A stretch of DNA of 64,000 nt from Paracorniculantispora psalliotae (taxonomy: Eukaryota; Ascomycota; Sordariomycetes; Hypocreales; Cordycipitaceae): the NCBI GenBank assembly GCA_002796755.1, contig PHFE01000107.1:1240517-1304516 (forward strand). The letters run 5' to 3'. Below the pieces are notes generated by a model. The model worked only from the letters and a program-made list of their open reading frames with translations, was not told the origin of the DNA and made no database searches. Below, piece by piece: positions 23,401 to 33,518 of the stretch (position 1 is the first letter of the stretch; every line of letters starts with the position of its first letter). The position numbers and the translations under genes are program-made.

Positions 23401-25382
23401 AAAAGACCAACGGAGCGTCGCCAATCGACATGCCAGAAGAACAGATCTTTGGGCAGACAATAAACCGCCAGTACATCCTGTCCATTCTCTTGGATGTCAT
23501 GAACCCCGAAGACTTTGCCCCCATAGACACGATATACCTCGACATGTTCATTGCGCGGAACCTGCCCAAATTCCCGCAATACCTACTTTTCTCCGGATCG
23601 ACACTTTCAAAGGTGCTCGAAGGTCTCTGCAACTACCCCGGCCAGGATCTGGCTGAAGATGCGCAGCTCAGTGCTGAGTATCTGCTCTCTGTTTACCATC
23701 CCACAGACATGGCGGCGCTTTTGCCCCAGTTCAAGACGGCTGGCTTCTATCGCATTCTGAAGCGCATCTTCAAAGTCGACAAGCAATTTGGCACGCTGAT
23801 CCGCACGTATTTTGAAGACCCGGATGACCAGGACCAAGTCTTTGAATGCCTCGCAGACTGCTTGCGTCCGTCGCAGAAACTCGGCTTCCAGCAGCGCAAT
23901 GACATCCATGAAGCCATTCTCCATCATACAAGAGACTTGCTGGATCTGAGTCCCGAGAAGTCTGCCGTGGTGCTTGCGGGAGAGACGACCGAGACGCAGA
24001 AGCAGATTCTCGAAAGCGCATCTGACGCACCGGAGCTTCAGTTCGCCTACTTGAAGACCCTTCTAGATTCTGAGCGTGAGAAACTGCCAGAAGAGCTGGC
24101 GCCAGATCGTCATCTCATCGAGCAGTACGTGCGGCTGATGTGCACGTTTGAGCCCTCGCACGTGTCGGATTACGTCAATCTAGTCCAAGCAGGAGATTTG
24201 CGACTCAACGAAGTGCTGCCTACCATGGAAGAGACTGGCGTCGTGGATGCTGCTGTCACCATTCTGACGCGCGATGGTCAGGTGGAAAAGGCTATGCAGC
24301 GACTGATTGCTCATTTTGGCACGCTCGAGTCTGCGCTTCAAGGCGTGCTCTCTGGTGCGGCTGACTGGCAAGAAGACCCTGTCGACTTGCAGGCTTCCAT
24401 TGAAGAACTACTCCAAGGGCTGCAGAAATACGTCTATGTTGGTATCTGGCTCTGCCAGGGCCAACAGAAACCAGTTAAGCGAACGACTCAGGTACAGAAA
24501 AAGAGTAAAGAAGCTCAGTCTGTGCTCACAACAGACGAGGCGCTGTGGCTGCAGTTGATTGAGGCAGCCGTCAAGTTGACGAAGCAAATATCGCCTGAAA
24601 TCCAGAATGCCGTCGATGTTGCTGACCTAGATGGCGAACGACTCCTGACGCTGCTCCGTTCGCTGGTGCAGCATACCTTTACGGCTTTGCTGGCATCTAC
24701 GTCCGGTCAGAACCCGAGCCAACCGACCTCCAAGCTGCTCGCGGCCGGCGGCACAAATGTCTCCTTTCTGAGGGTTCTTCGCGCGTTCCTCGCCAACGCG
24801 GCTGCGTCGTCTCCGAACCTCGCCGATCTACGCGGCGTGCTCGGATCCATCTTTTCCGCATACGCCTACGAGGAGTCCATTCTCCGGCTTTCCAACCGCC
24901 TGCTGGATAGAAGCCTGTTTGTAAACGTCAGTCAGTCGGTGGAGCTGCGCCAGCGAGGATGGCGGCCCCGCGGCTCGACCTGCGAGCACTGCGGCCGCCG
25001 CGTCTGGGGCCCTGGTGTGGCGGGCGGCGCCGTCTTTGAAGCCTGGGAAGCGAAACAGGCGATCGAGGAATCTCGACGTCTCGAGAAGAAGACGTTGACC
25101 GGCGGCGATGCAGGCACCGAAGCGGACGGCAAGGGCAAAGGCAAAAGCCGGGACATGCGCCCCGCAAGCATGTTACTCGAAGAGCAGCAGGGCAACGAGG
25201 GAGACGCCGACGGGAACGCGAGCGGGACAGCAGCGGCCAAGGATCCCCCGCTGGGCCCGCTTGTCGTGTTGGCCTGTCGACATATATACCACCAAAGCTG
25301 TCTGGATGCAGTGCAAGATAAACAGGAGAACGGCACGGGACCTGCGCGAGACAGGGACTACCGATGCCCAATTGACGGATAA
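20446..25382 (+). CDS. VPS8: Vps8, CORVET tethering complex subunit
   Basis: Two exons, 20446-20841 and 20907-25382, in phase (ATA CAG|GGC TCC), give 1,623 residues. Residues 1 to about 220 are disordered and acidic then Ser/Pro/Arg-rich. From about 230 there is a beta-propeller-type region (blocks such as VLGTSKGIILVFDYS and TTIAGGHANGSIYTWD). A long alpha-helical solenoid with the Vps8/clathrin-repeat-like core follows (FNEVSLGALSNWADRLIAMM onward). The C-terminal RING-like part starts CEHCGRR near 1490, with CRHIYHQSC near 1588 and a final YRCPIDG. Vps8 is the Rab5-binding subunit of CORVET, needed for early endosome tethering. The start could also be the second Met at 20464. The last RING ligand position reads Asp, see findings. 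Confidence 0.92.
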
Positions 25383-25694
25383 CAGATGCGACAGCTCTGG
25401 TAGTGGGCAAAGTCATGACAGACACTACTGTAACGATTATTGTGTATACAACTAGCCATATTTCATGAGTTGAATCCGGGGCCAATCCTGTGTAAATAAT
25501 AAATAAATAAAATATTACAACCGAGTACTGATGTAAATTGGTGGACGAGGTGATCGAAATAACGAGTGAGCTGATGAAGGTGGGGCGCATAGGAGCTGTC
25601 GCATCACTCCCATGGAGCTTCGACCCCCCGTTCAACATCACCACCTTCTTCAACTCACACACGTGCGCACACGGCGCAGGCCACACGAACAACC
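25383..25694. other. spacer between VPS8 and GPI19
   Basis: It contains the VPS8 3' end, with overlapping AATAAA signals near 25498-25510, and the short promoter of the next gene. No other feature. Confidence 0.5.
25498..25503 (+). terminator. polyadenylation signal of VPS8
   Basis: AATAAA, tandemly repeated, about 115 nt after the VPS8 stop codon. Confidence 0.5.
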
Positions 25695-26432
25695 ATGTCG
25701 GCCTCTTCAGACGAAGGCGAGGACTACCTCTCCGACAACCACAGCTCCGACGGCTCGTCCGGCGAGGAATCACCGCCGCGCGCCGGCCCCGTACCTCAAA
25801 ACTTCTTTGCGCCGCCCTTTTACGGCCGGCCGCCGACGCCGCTCCCGCCCTCCCCGTCGCTGACCTCCCTGCTGCGGCCCTCGCGACCAACGACCCCCGA
25901 CGCCTCCGAGGACGAGCACAACAGCCACCTGGCGCCGCTGCCGCACGCGGCGCCCAAGGTGCCGACGTACGAGTACTACGGCTTCGTGCTGTACCTCTTC
26001 AGCAGCTTCACGTTCCTCATCTACCTGCTGTGGGCCTACCTGCCCTCGCCGTTCCTGCACGGGCTCGGCATCGACTACTACCCGCACCGGTGGTGGGCGC
26101 TGGCGACGCCCGCGTTCCTCGTCATGACGCTCTGCTACATCTACGTCGCGCTGGCGTCGTACAACCGCGAGATCCTGACGCTGCCGCTCCACCGCGTCGA
26201 GACCATTGTCGACGACGCGGGCCAGCTGGCGGTGCTCGACGCCAAGGGTCGGTTAAAAGGGAGCCATAACCGCGAGCGCAAGCTGGACGCGAGCGGGCGC
26301 CTGCGCTGGCGCGAGGCCTGGAGCGAGGGCACGGATGCGGTGCTGGATATCCCGCTGTCGGGCGTCTGCGAGGTGCTGTACGGCGAGGGGCGGGATGTGG
26401 ACGAGGGAGAGGAGGATTTGTGGACGACGTAA
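25695..26432 (+). CDS. GPI19: PIG-P/Gpi19, GPI-GlcNAc transferase subunit
   Basis: A 245-residue intronless protein. The N-terminal 90 residues are disordered, acidic and Pro/Ser-rich. The PIG-P domain follows: YEYYGFVLYLFSSFTFLIYL (first membrane helix, about 93-115), WAYLPSPFLHGLGIDYYPHRWW, and a second helix ATPAFLVMTLCYIYVALASYN (about 136-157). PIG-P is a two-helix ER membrane subunit of the complex that transfers GlcNAc to phosphatidylinositol, the first step of GPI-anchor synthesis. A soluble C-terminal tail of about 85 residues carries a short repeat-free charged region; it is longer than in the minimal yeast protein. Family assignment is firm. Confidence 0.9.
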   Translation: MSASSDEGEDYLSDNHSSDGSSGEESPPRAGPVPQNFFAPPFYGRPPTPLPPSPSLTSLLRPSRPTTPDASEDEHNSHLAPLPHAAPKVPTYEYYGFVLYLFSSFTFLIYLLWAYLPSPFLHGLGIDYYPHRWWALATPAFLVMTLCYIYVALASYNREILTLPLHRVETIVDDAGQLAVLDAKGRLKGSHNRERKLDASGRLRWREAWSEGTDAVLDIPLSGVCEVLYGEGRDVDEGEEDLWTT

Positions 26433-26570
26433 TTAGCTTGGCGGCGAATTTATGACTGGGAAGATGGGAGGCGCATGTTACACGGCTGCGGTTGGGAAAG
26501 CATGGAATACGGCGTTTTTCTTTTCTTGGGATTGGGGCGGACGGCGACTGCCCTTGTGTATTATTGTACA

Positions 26571-26576
26571 AATAAA
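26571..26576 (+). terminator. polyadenylation signal of GPI19
   Basis: AATAAA about 140 nt after the stop codon. Confidence 0.45.
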
Positions 26577-27044
26577 AGCGGTTGATGGCATACCTCGACT
26601 GCAATAATAGATTGTGAACAAATTTGAAGTATTCAAGACTCGGGCTGTGTGTGGAAATCGACCATAGGAGTAAACACTGGCCGGATCGACCCGCATAGCG
26701 CCCAAGTTACCGAGTTCCGCAGGCAGCCGGTAGCGGTTTGATATGTGGTCATGACCTGAAATGCATGCGTCGTTTGGTGTGTGGTAAGCAGTAAGCGTGG
26801 GAACTACAGGTGCAAAGGAACCCAGATGCATGCCCGGCGTTCTGCTACCAGTATTTCCACAGGCTCGGCATTGATTAAGCATCCACATGCGTATTGCTGA
26901 CCTCCCAGTGGTGGAGCTATGGATGACTGCAGGCTACTCTGGCCAGTAAATGGTAACTTCTTGTGAATTGCAACTAATTCAGCTCTTTCACAGAAATTAT
27001 CTGGAAGGATTCGGGCGTCTTACATTGGCTTACACGGCTATAGA

Positions 27045-27051
27045 TATATAA
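27045..27051 (+). promoter_or_regulatory. TATA box of the LysM effector gene
   Basis: TATATAA 136 bp upstream of the ATG at 27187. Confidence 0.5.
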
Positions 27052-27186
27052 CGGCAAATTTCTGCCTCAAGAGCAGGAACTCATTATCAATTCTGTTTTA
27101 AGCAAGTTTCCAACTTTTACTTTAAGAACCAAATTTCACAAAGCTACGGTGCTCCATTGTCTGTTGTTTGCGTATTATCGACAGCA

Positions 27187-27894
27187 ATGAAGGGAGCACT
27201 CGCCCTCTTGACTCCGGCTCTTGCTGTTGCGGCCGCCCTTGAGCTGAACGCCACACCTACTCCGACAGCACAATGTACACAACCAGTTGGCGCACCGCAG
27301 TATGCGAACAATGACACTGTTTGTCCATGCTACGGCTGGGACGAAGTTGGGCGTGGCGAGGACTGCGCCGACGTCGCCAAGCGCAACGGCATATCTGAAG
27401 AGACCGTCATCAAGTGGAATCCTTGGGTCAGCGACCCTGCTCTGCCTCAGTATCCTTGCATTCATGCATTTTGGGGCAACCACCTCTGTGTCAGTAAGTC
27501 TGCCTGCCCTATAGCTTACTCCGAGGGATTTATTGATAGGGCTTACCCTGCACTTCAGACATTACTTATCATCCGCCGCCACCGCCGCCTTGCCAGACCA
27601 ATCCGCCTCAAGGTTATCGCGCGGATACGGTGTGCCATTGCAAAAAGTGGCATACATCAGATCATAAAGATACCTGTGAGGTAGTTGAGAAGAATTTTGG
27701 CATTACCAAAGACGAGCTAGTCACATGGAATCCTTGGCTAGAACTCAAATACGACAACGGCACTATACTCTCGGATTGTATCATTGTCTTGGTTGGAGAA
27801 GTCATGTGTGTCGGTAAGTTGCTCTTTTCCCTTCCTTTTGAATTTTACTACTCTATGAGATACACAGGCTGACTGACGATAAACAGGCCTGTGA
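27187..27894 (+). CDS. secreted protein with two LysM domains (LysM effector)
   Basis: Exons 27187-27493, 27559-27813 and a last exon of a few bases ending at 27894 give about 189 residues. An alternative last acceptor after 27867 gives a product one residue shorter (stop right after Gly). Signal peptide about 1-17. LysM 1 (about 45-102) has CPCYGWDEVGRGEDCADVAK, WNPW and a final HLCVS. After a Pro-rich linker, LysM 2 (about 125-187) has CHCKKWHTSDHKDTCEVV, TWNPW and VMCVG. There is no catalytic domain. Two-LysM secreted proteins of fungi bind chitin oligomers and are known to hide or shield hyphal chitin from host or competitor enzymes. The role here is inferred from family. N-glycosylation sequons such as N-A-T near residue 21 are present. 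The first in-frame codon upstream (27157) is not ATG, so I start at 27187. Confidence 0.88.
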
Positions 27895-28250
27895 GATTGA
27901 GCTGACACAGTTCGCCCGCAGTTTGGCCAGATGGGCAGTGAGAATAGCATTATCTAAAGTTTCATCCAAATCTCTATAAAATTCAGCAACTAGAACCACA
28001 TCAAAACTTTCTTTAATTTCTGATCGCGTGACAGTCCGAATCATTAGTTGCGGTACGGCAAGCACTGGCGCTGCCGTTGTATGGCCCCACCAGGATCTCC
28101 CCCACCAAGGCCGACAAGACCCAGAAAAAAGTTGAAGCTGCTGCTGGTCAAAAATTTCCATTTTCCCTACAAATAGGCCAAACGACCGCGCATACGACTG
28201 GTTGCCGATCGCACAGTCACAATCCGATTTCCTGATCCTTGCAGTGCAGA
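27895..28250. other. spacer between the LysM effector and ROK1 genes
   Basis: 3' flank of the effector gene and promoter of ROK1. Nothing else seen. Confidence 0.45.
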
Positions 28251-30416
28251 ATGGACATTCTCAAAGTCCTGTCCCGCGGAACCAAACGCACTGCCAAGGG
28301 TGCAGCGCACTCTGGCGGTGCGTCGGCGAAGCTGCCTTCCTCGACCGGCGTCGCGGCCACCAACCCGCAGTTGTACCACGATGAAGTGCGCGGAACGAAG
28401 CGCAAGCGATCCAAAACGGAGAAGCAAGTCAATGAGGACGTTGTATCAGAGGAACTGCCCGAAGTCGACTTTTTCGCCCCGAAAACCGAGCCAGCATCGA
28501 CCAAGACCACCCCGAACGAGTCCAAAAGCAAACCCGGCGAGCAGACCTCGGGCCCTAAATCGAAGCCCGCGAAGCGAATCAGCGAGGAAGAGTGTCGACA
28601 GATTCTGCGATCCCACCGTCTGAAGGTGACACTTCTGTCCAAGCAAGAGGAGGAGCCAAAGAAGGTCAAGAAAAGCAAGAAGAAGGCAGCCGCAGAAGAA
28701 TCTAAGAAGGACGAAAAGAAGAAGGCACAGCTATTTCCTCAGCCACTGGCGACGTTTGGACAGCTTCGCAGCACATATGGGATTGCGCGGCGTGTTTCTG
28801 AGAACCTGGTAGCGCAAAGCTACAGAGTGCCGACAGAGGTGCAACTTGGCTGTCTCCCGCTGCTTCTTAAGCCGACGCAAGCACTTGGAGAAAGCGATGC
28901 CGAAGGGCTGGAGAGCGGCGTGGACTTTTTGGCGGTTGCTCCCACTGGAAGCGGCAAGACCATCAGTTTTCTGATCCCAGCCATTAACCAGATTATGCGA
29001 CGCCGTGGCATGGACCCCAACGACATGGAAGCGACTCCCACGCAACATGACCTCGAGGCTATCATTGTGGTTCCTACGAGAGAGTTGGCCCACCAGATTG
29101 TAAACGAGGGCCTAAAGTTGCTGCAGGGAACGAGCATCAAAATTATGGCGATGAAAAAGCAGATGAATCTCGACACTGAAGAGCAAGAGCTGGCCGAGGA
29201 CAGCGAAAGCGACCAGGAAAACAACGACGACAGCGAAGAAGATGAGAACGAAGACGACGATGCAGAGAAACCGAAGCGGAAAAACAAGGCTACTGCGGCC
29301 AAGCCTGATATTCTGGTCACAACGCCACAGCTGCTATTAAATTTCCTTACGTCAGGGTCTGCAACGACTCAGCGTGTGCTGCCAGACGTGAGAGATCTCA
29401 TTCTCGACGAAGCCGATGTCCTGTTGGATGTGCTTTTCCGCGAGCAGACAATGGCTCTCTGGTCTGCTTGCACTAACACAGACTTACGAGTCTCCTTCTG
29501 GTCGGCCACGATGGGATCCAACATCGAAGCCATCATCACCGAAAAGCTTCAGTCGAGGGCCGAAGGATTGGGTATCGATCGAAAGCCCTTTGTTCGTCTG
29601 GTGGTGGGCTTAAAAGATACTGCAGTACCCAACATTGTTCACAAGCTTACCTATACTGCCAGTGAGCAGGGTAAACTGCTCGCTCTCCGACAGCTTCTAC
29701 ATCCTACGACTGCGGATGATTCAGGCCCTCCTTTACGACCGCCTTTTATTGTCTTCACGCAAACCATTGACAGAGCCTCGGCTCTCCACGAAGAACTCAA
29801 ATACGACATTCCGCTGGAAGCCGGTGGTTCGACAAGAGTTGCTGCTCTGCACAGTGGCCTGCCCGAGTCTGCGCGTGCGTCTATCATGCGCAAGTTCCGC
29901 GCTGGAGAGATTTGGGTACTCATCACTACCGACGTCTTGGCTCGTGGTGTCGACTTTGCTGGTGTCAATGGTGTCGTAAATTACGATGTTCCCGGCTCCA
30001 GTGCTGCTTACGTGCATCGTGCCGGCCGTACAGGACGTGCCGGCCGCGAAGGAGGCATCGCCGTCACATTCTACACCAAGGAGGACATTCCGTTTGTCAA
30101 GACCGTGGCCAACGTCATTGCTGCGAGTGAAAAGCAAGCAGGCAAAACAGGCGATAATGCCAGCATCCAAAAGTGGCTGCTCGACGCTCTGCCCAAGGTC
30201 AACAAGGCGGACCGTAAGAAGCTGCGCGAACGTGGTGTTGAGTCGCGACGCAGCGGAACCACAAAGGCTATGATTACCTCGACAAGTGGCTACGAACGGC
30301 GCAAAGAAAACAACAGACGTGGCGCTATCGAAGGTAGCAAGAGGCGCAAGACTCAGGAGGACGGCAGTGATGATGGAAATGGCGCTGCCGGCGAGTGGGG
30401 AGGTATTGACGACTAG
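28251..30416 (+). CDS. ROK1: DEAD-box RNA helicase Rok1 (DDX52)
   Basis: A 721-residue intronless protein starting MDILKVLSRGTKR, close to the yeast Rok1 N terminus (MDIFRVL). An N-terminal charged region with LPEVDFFAPK precedes the helicase core. Core motifs: Q-motif area with YRVPTEVQ, Walker A APTGSGKT (about 230), PTRELAHQ (about 275), DEAD at 386-389, SAT at 418-420, TTDVLARGVDFAGV, and HRAGRTGRAG from H589. A strongly acidic insert (about 306-343) sits between motifs Ia and Ib. The C-terminal tail is Lys/Arg-rich. Rok1 acts in 18S rRNA maturation in the nucleolus, working at early 35S pre-rRNA cleavages. Its 3' end carries AATAAA at 30471. Confidence 0.93.
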   Translation: MDILKVLSRGTKRTAKGAAHSGGASAKLPSSTGVAATNPQLYHDEVRGTKRKRSKTEKQVNEDVVSEELPEVDFFAPKTEPASTKTTPNESKSKPGEQTSGPKSKPAKRISEEECRQILRSHRLKVTLLSKQEEEPKKVKKSKKKAAAEESKKDEKKKAQLFPQPLATFGQLRSTYGIARRVSENLVAQSYRVPTEVQLGCLPLLLKPTQALGESDAEGLESGVDFLAVAPTGSGKTISFLIPAINQIMRRRGMDPNDMEATPTQHDLEAIIVVPTRELAHQIVNEGLKLLQGTSIKIMAMKKQMNLDTEEQELAEDSESDQENNDDSEEDENEDDDAEKPKRKNKATAAKPDILVTTPQLLLNFLTSGSATTQRVLPDVRDLILDEADVLLDVLFREQTMALWSACTNTDLRVSFWSATMGSNIEAIITEKLQSRAEGLGIDRKPFVRLVVGLKDTAVPNIVHKLTYTASEQGKLLALRQLLHPTTADDSGPPLRPPFIVFTQTIDRASALHEELKYDIPLEAGGSTRVAALHSGLPESARASIMRKFRAGEIWVLITTDVLARGVDFAGVNGVVNYDVPGSSAAYVHRAGRTGRAGREGGIAVTFYTKEDIPFVKTVANVIAASEKQAGKTGDNASIQKWLLDALPKVNKADRKKLRERGVESRRSGTTKAMITSTSGYERRKENNRRGAIEGSKRRKTQEDGSDDGNGAAGEWGGIDD

Positions 30417-30470
30417 TTTCAAAAAGCTTTTACACATACTTAGCCATTTGTACATGATTTTTTTTGTGTA

Positions 30471-30476
30471 AATAAA
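30471..30476 (+). terminator. polyadenylation signal of ROK1
   Basis: AATAAA 55 nt after the ROK1 stop codon, in a T-rich context. Confidence 0.45.
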
Positions 30477-33400
30477 TTTATTCTTCAAGCTTGTCGGTTT
30501 CTGCATTTCTGCACTGGATTTACCTCGACCAGGTAATGACGCGCGAGGTCATCCACACTGTTGCGCGCGCGAATCGCCACGGTAAAGTTCAACTACAGGT
30601 TGCAGTTGCGGGCTGATTACCATGACCCCTATTTCTCATACTTTTCTTTTTTTCGCAGCGGTGTACGTTTAACGGAAAGGCAAGAGTGTTGCGCGTTCGC
30701 AATTTGCCCAGACTCTTGGTATTGGCCTTGGCCTTGGCTTTGGACTGGGAGAGTAGATTGCAGGGGTGACAGCCGAGGGTATCACGCGCCTGCGAGCGAA
30801 AGTTGGTAAATGAGAGGAAATACAGTCAAAATTAGAGAGGCTGCATTCCGTAAAATTACTCATTTGAAGTGTAAATTACTCGTGCAAGGGCAGTATCGGT
30901 GGCTGCGCTACATGGTGGTGCCGATGCGGACTGTCATGACTTGGCAGTTGGAGCGACCGCTTTTCTTCTTATTATCTCAGGTGCCTTACTTCAATATTAC
31001 GGGGGCACAGTTTACATTGACGTTCAAGAGCTGGCTAGATCACGCTGGAGGGTAAAACCTAGGTTGAGGAAAGTAAATGCGTCCTTGCGGCTGGCGCTCG
31101 ACCCCAGGACAGGAAACGTGGAAGTGGAGAACTGACGATGGTCAAATGGCGATTTATTTTAACTTGAATTTCATAATACTGCATTTTAGCGGTCGGCTGG
31201 ATAGTCTTCAAGCTTTGCGTTGGCCAGACATGACTTGATGCACGTGCGGTTGTACAGTGCCCGTCGGCGTGGGGTTATTCACTTGACAAGATTTCTCAGG
31301 TAAGATCAAGTTAGGAAGAGGCTGGGAGATGCGGCATATCACATATTACACCACACCGTGGCAACCAAGAGTGAGGTGTGGTCACGATGGCCGGGGGCTG
31401 GAAGCCGGAACCGCCCGCTTGGTTGGGCAACGCGCATTCCAGCCAGGCGCCGAGACAAACACATGCACACCATCAAGGCTGTCGAGATTAGCCAATTTTT
31501 ATAAGGGTTCAGAACATTTGAAACATGGTTGCACAGGCGGTTGGCCCGTCAAATGTCTTCGGCAATTAATAGTTGCACTGCATTTTGACAGACGAGACGA
31601 AAAGGCTCCGAGATCTTCGTGAAACTCGATGGATGCTTCCAGTACGGGAAGCGAGCGACCCCATCCGATCCAGCGATTGGAGGAGGCCTGGTGTTACCTC
31701 TCTGCATGCTTTTCTTTGTCCACAATTTGGTGAGCAAGGTGCGCAGATTCAGGGGTGTGAGTAAAGGAGAGAAAAGCTTAAACTGGCGAATTGAAGGCCG
31801 CAAGCAAAAGACAAAGGCTGACCTGGCCAAGCTCCGGGCTGCTGTGACGCCAATGCTTGAGCAGACGAGTTCAGCCTAGCTCGTTCCTGGACCAGCCAAA
31901 GGCATTCTGGGCCGGCCAATGGCCGAACTCTATGAGCTTCTCGGCGCACACCAGCACATCCAAGCCGCAAGGGGTCCCGTCCCACAGACACCCTTCTGGG
32001 CGGCTCATGGTGGATGTGGCTGAACCTTGCCCTGAGCAAGGGGAGCTGACTGAGGGAGGTAGAGGAAAAGGGAGCCAGAGCCAGCGGACGGCTGTGTATG
32101 GCCACCCGTACGAGGGGGCGTATATGTGTGCTGTCAGATACTCTAAAAAAAACCGATTTCCCCTGAAAATCGGCACAGAAGCAGAAAAAGAAACAAAATG
32201 CTTTCTCGTATCGAGGACGCTGACGAGAAAACTGGTTTTTGGATCGGCCGAAATATTAGTATCGAAATCCAGTCGTCGGCACTGGTCAACAGGGACATGG
32301 TCACAGCCCCTGCCAAGGGCCGGTTTCCCGACTCAGATGGATCTGGCACAGCCAGTCCCAGCCCGTCATCCATGGGGAGGTGTGGAGGAGCAAGAGAGTG
32401 CGTAAGTTGAGCGCGTAACGAACTAGACGGCGGCCAGGGGTTGTCTCTCGGTTGGTGAGCCAAGACGAAGAGAAACAAGCAAGACATTGGCAACAAATAA
32501 ATAAATGGACACCCAATTTTATTTCTTTTCCATCAAAGATTTTGGCGAGGCCTGCACCGGCACAGGCATTGCAGTCGTCGACGAAAGATCTGGTCTAAAC
32601 CCAAGACAGGCAACCCGATCAGGCAAGAAACCTTGGTCCGTCCCCTGCCTCTCTGCATGTCTAGCGGCTCGCCTATGCCCACCGCGGCCTCTGATACGGG
32701 GAGCCGTCACGGCTCGCCGGCACTGGGCTGCCTCGTCATGGTATTCTCTGGTCCAGTCAAGTCCGTCGCAGCCGTAGTCGCCTGCCCATCCTTTAATCTC
32801 ACAAGCCAAGCAAGAAAAGAACTTGCCGCCCCAGTCAGTTTGTAGTTTCTTGGGAGTTCTCCCTATGCTCCCCACCCTCCTGGGCGGCTTTTTGGCTTGG
32901 CTAATTAGTACAGTGGTTGCGTCCAAGAAATAGACAACAGGCCCTTGGGTCCCTTCCCCCCTGGCACTACTCGGGTTGGTTGTGGGGAAACGAGGACTTT
33001 GGGGGCGCCTTTTCTTTTGATGTGTGCCTGTGTGCCTGTTTCCGATTTTAACTAGTCTGCTAGTGCCGCCGGAAAGAGACTTGGTAGCGTGTTGCTAGGG
33101 CCGGCCGAGGCGGTGCGTGGGCGTGGAATGGGTTGAGTACCATACCAATGGCCGGAAAGATGGCAAAACTCTTGGGGGCGTGTGGGTGGCGCCAAGCACA
33201 GAGCCCTTGGACGATATCTCTCTCTTCGTCCCATATAGTCAATGCCGTTTCCTTTGTTCCCTCTCTTCCTCTTTCTCCGAACTATACTCCTCATCGTTCG
33301 TCCTCGTTCCTCTTAACTTGTCACTTTGTTCGCAAATAAGCTCCCCTGGTGAGAGCCTCACAGCTTATACATCGCCTGCCATTCATTATTGTTATTATTA

Positions 33401-33518
33401 CGCCAACAGTCATTTTTATTGCGAGTACAGCAACGAGGAACCGAAAAAGGTTTCCGCTATCTGGTATTACGAAATCTTGCAGCCGACAGTCATATACACC
33501 GATCTCGAATCTTTAAAA
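30477..33518. other. 3 kb gene-free region upstream of the TOS1-like gene
   Basis: No supported gene on either strand. The longer frames (for example 31857-32405 and 32519-32926) lack family features and proper starts. The final 300 bp is pyrimidine-rich and precedes the ATG at 33519, fitting a long leader. The size suggests an extended regulatory region for the wall protein gene. Confidence 0.45.

Larger units (their letters stand above)
26433..27186. other. spacer between GPI19 and the LysM effector gene
   Basis: It contains the GPI19 polyadenylation region and the effector promoter with a TATA box at 27045-27051. The minus frame at 26478-26888 has no supporting feature. Confidence 0.5.

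Noticed and set aside
24928..25890. 320-codon minus-strand frame across the VPS8-GPI19 junction
   Set aside because: Arg/Ser/Pro-rich shadow of two recognised plus-strand genes.
31857..32405. 182-codon plus-strand frame
   Set aside because: Does not begin with ATG and has no recognisable content; composition differs from neighbouring exons.
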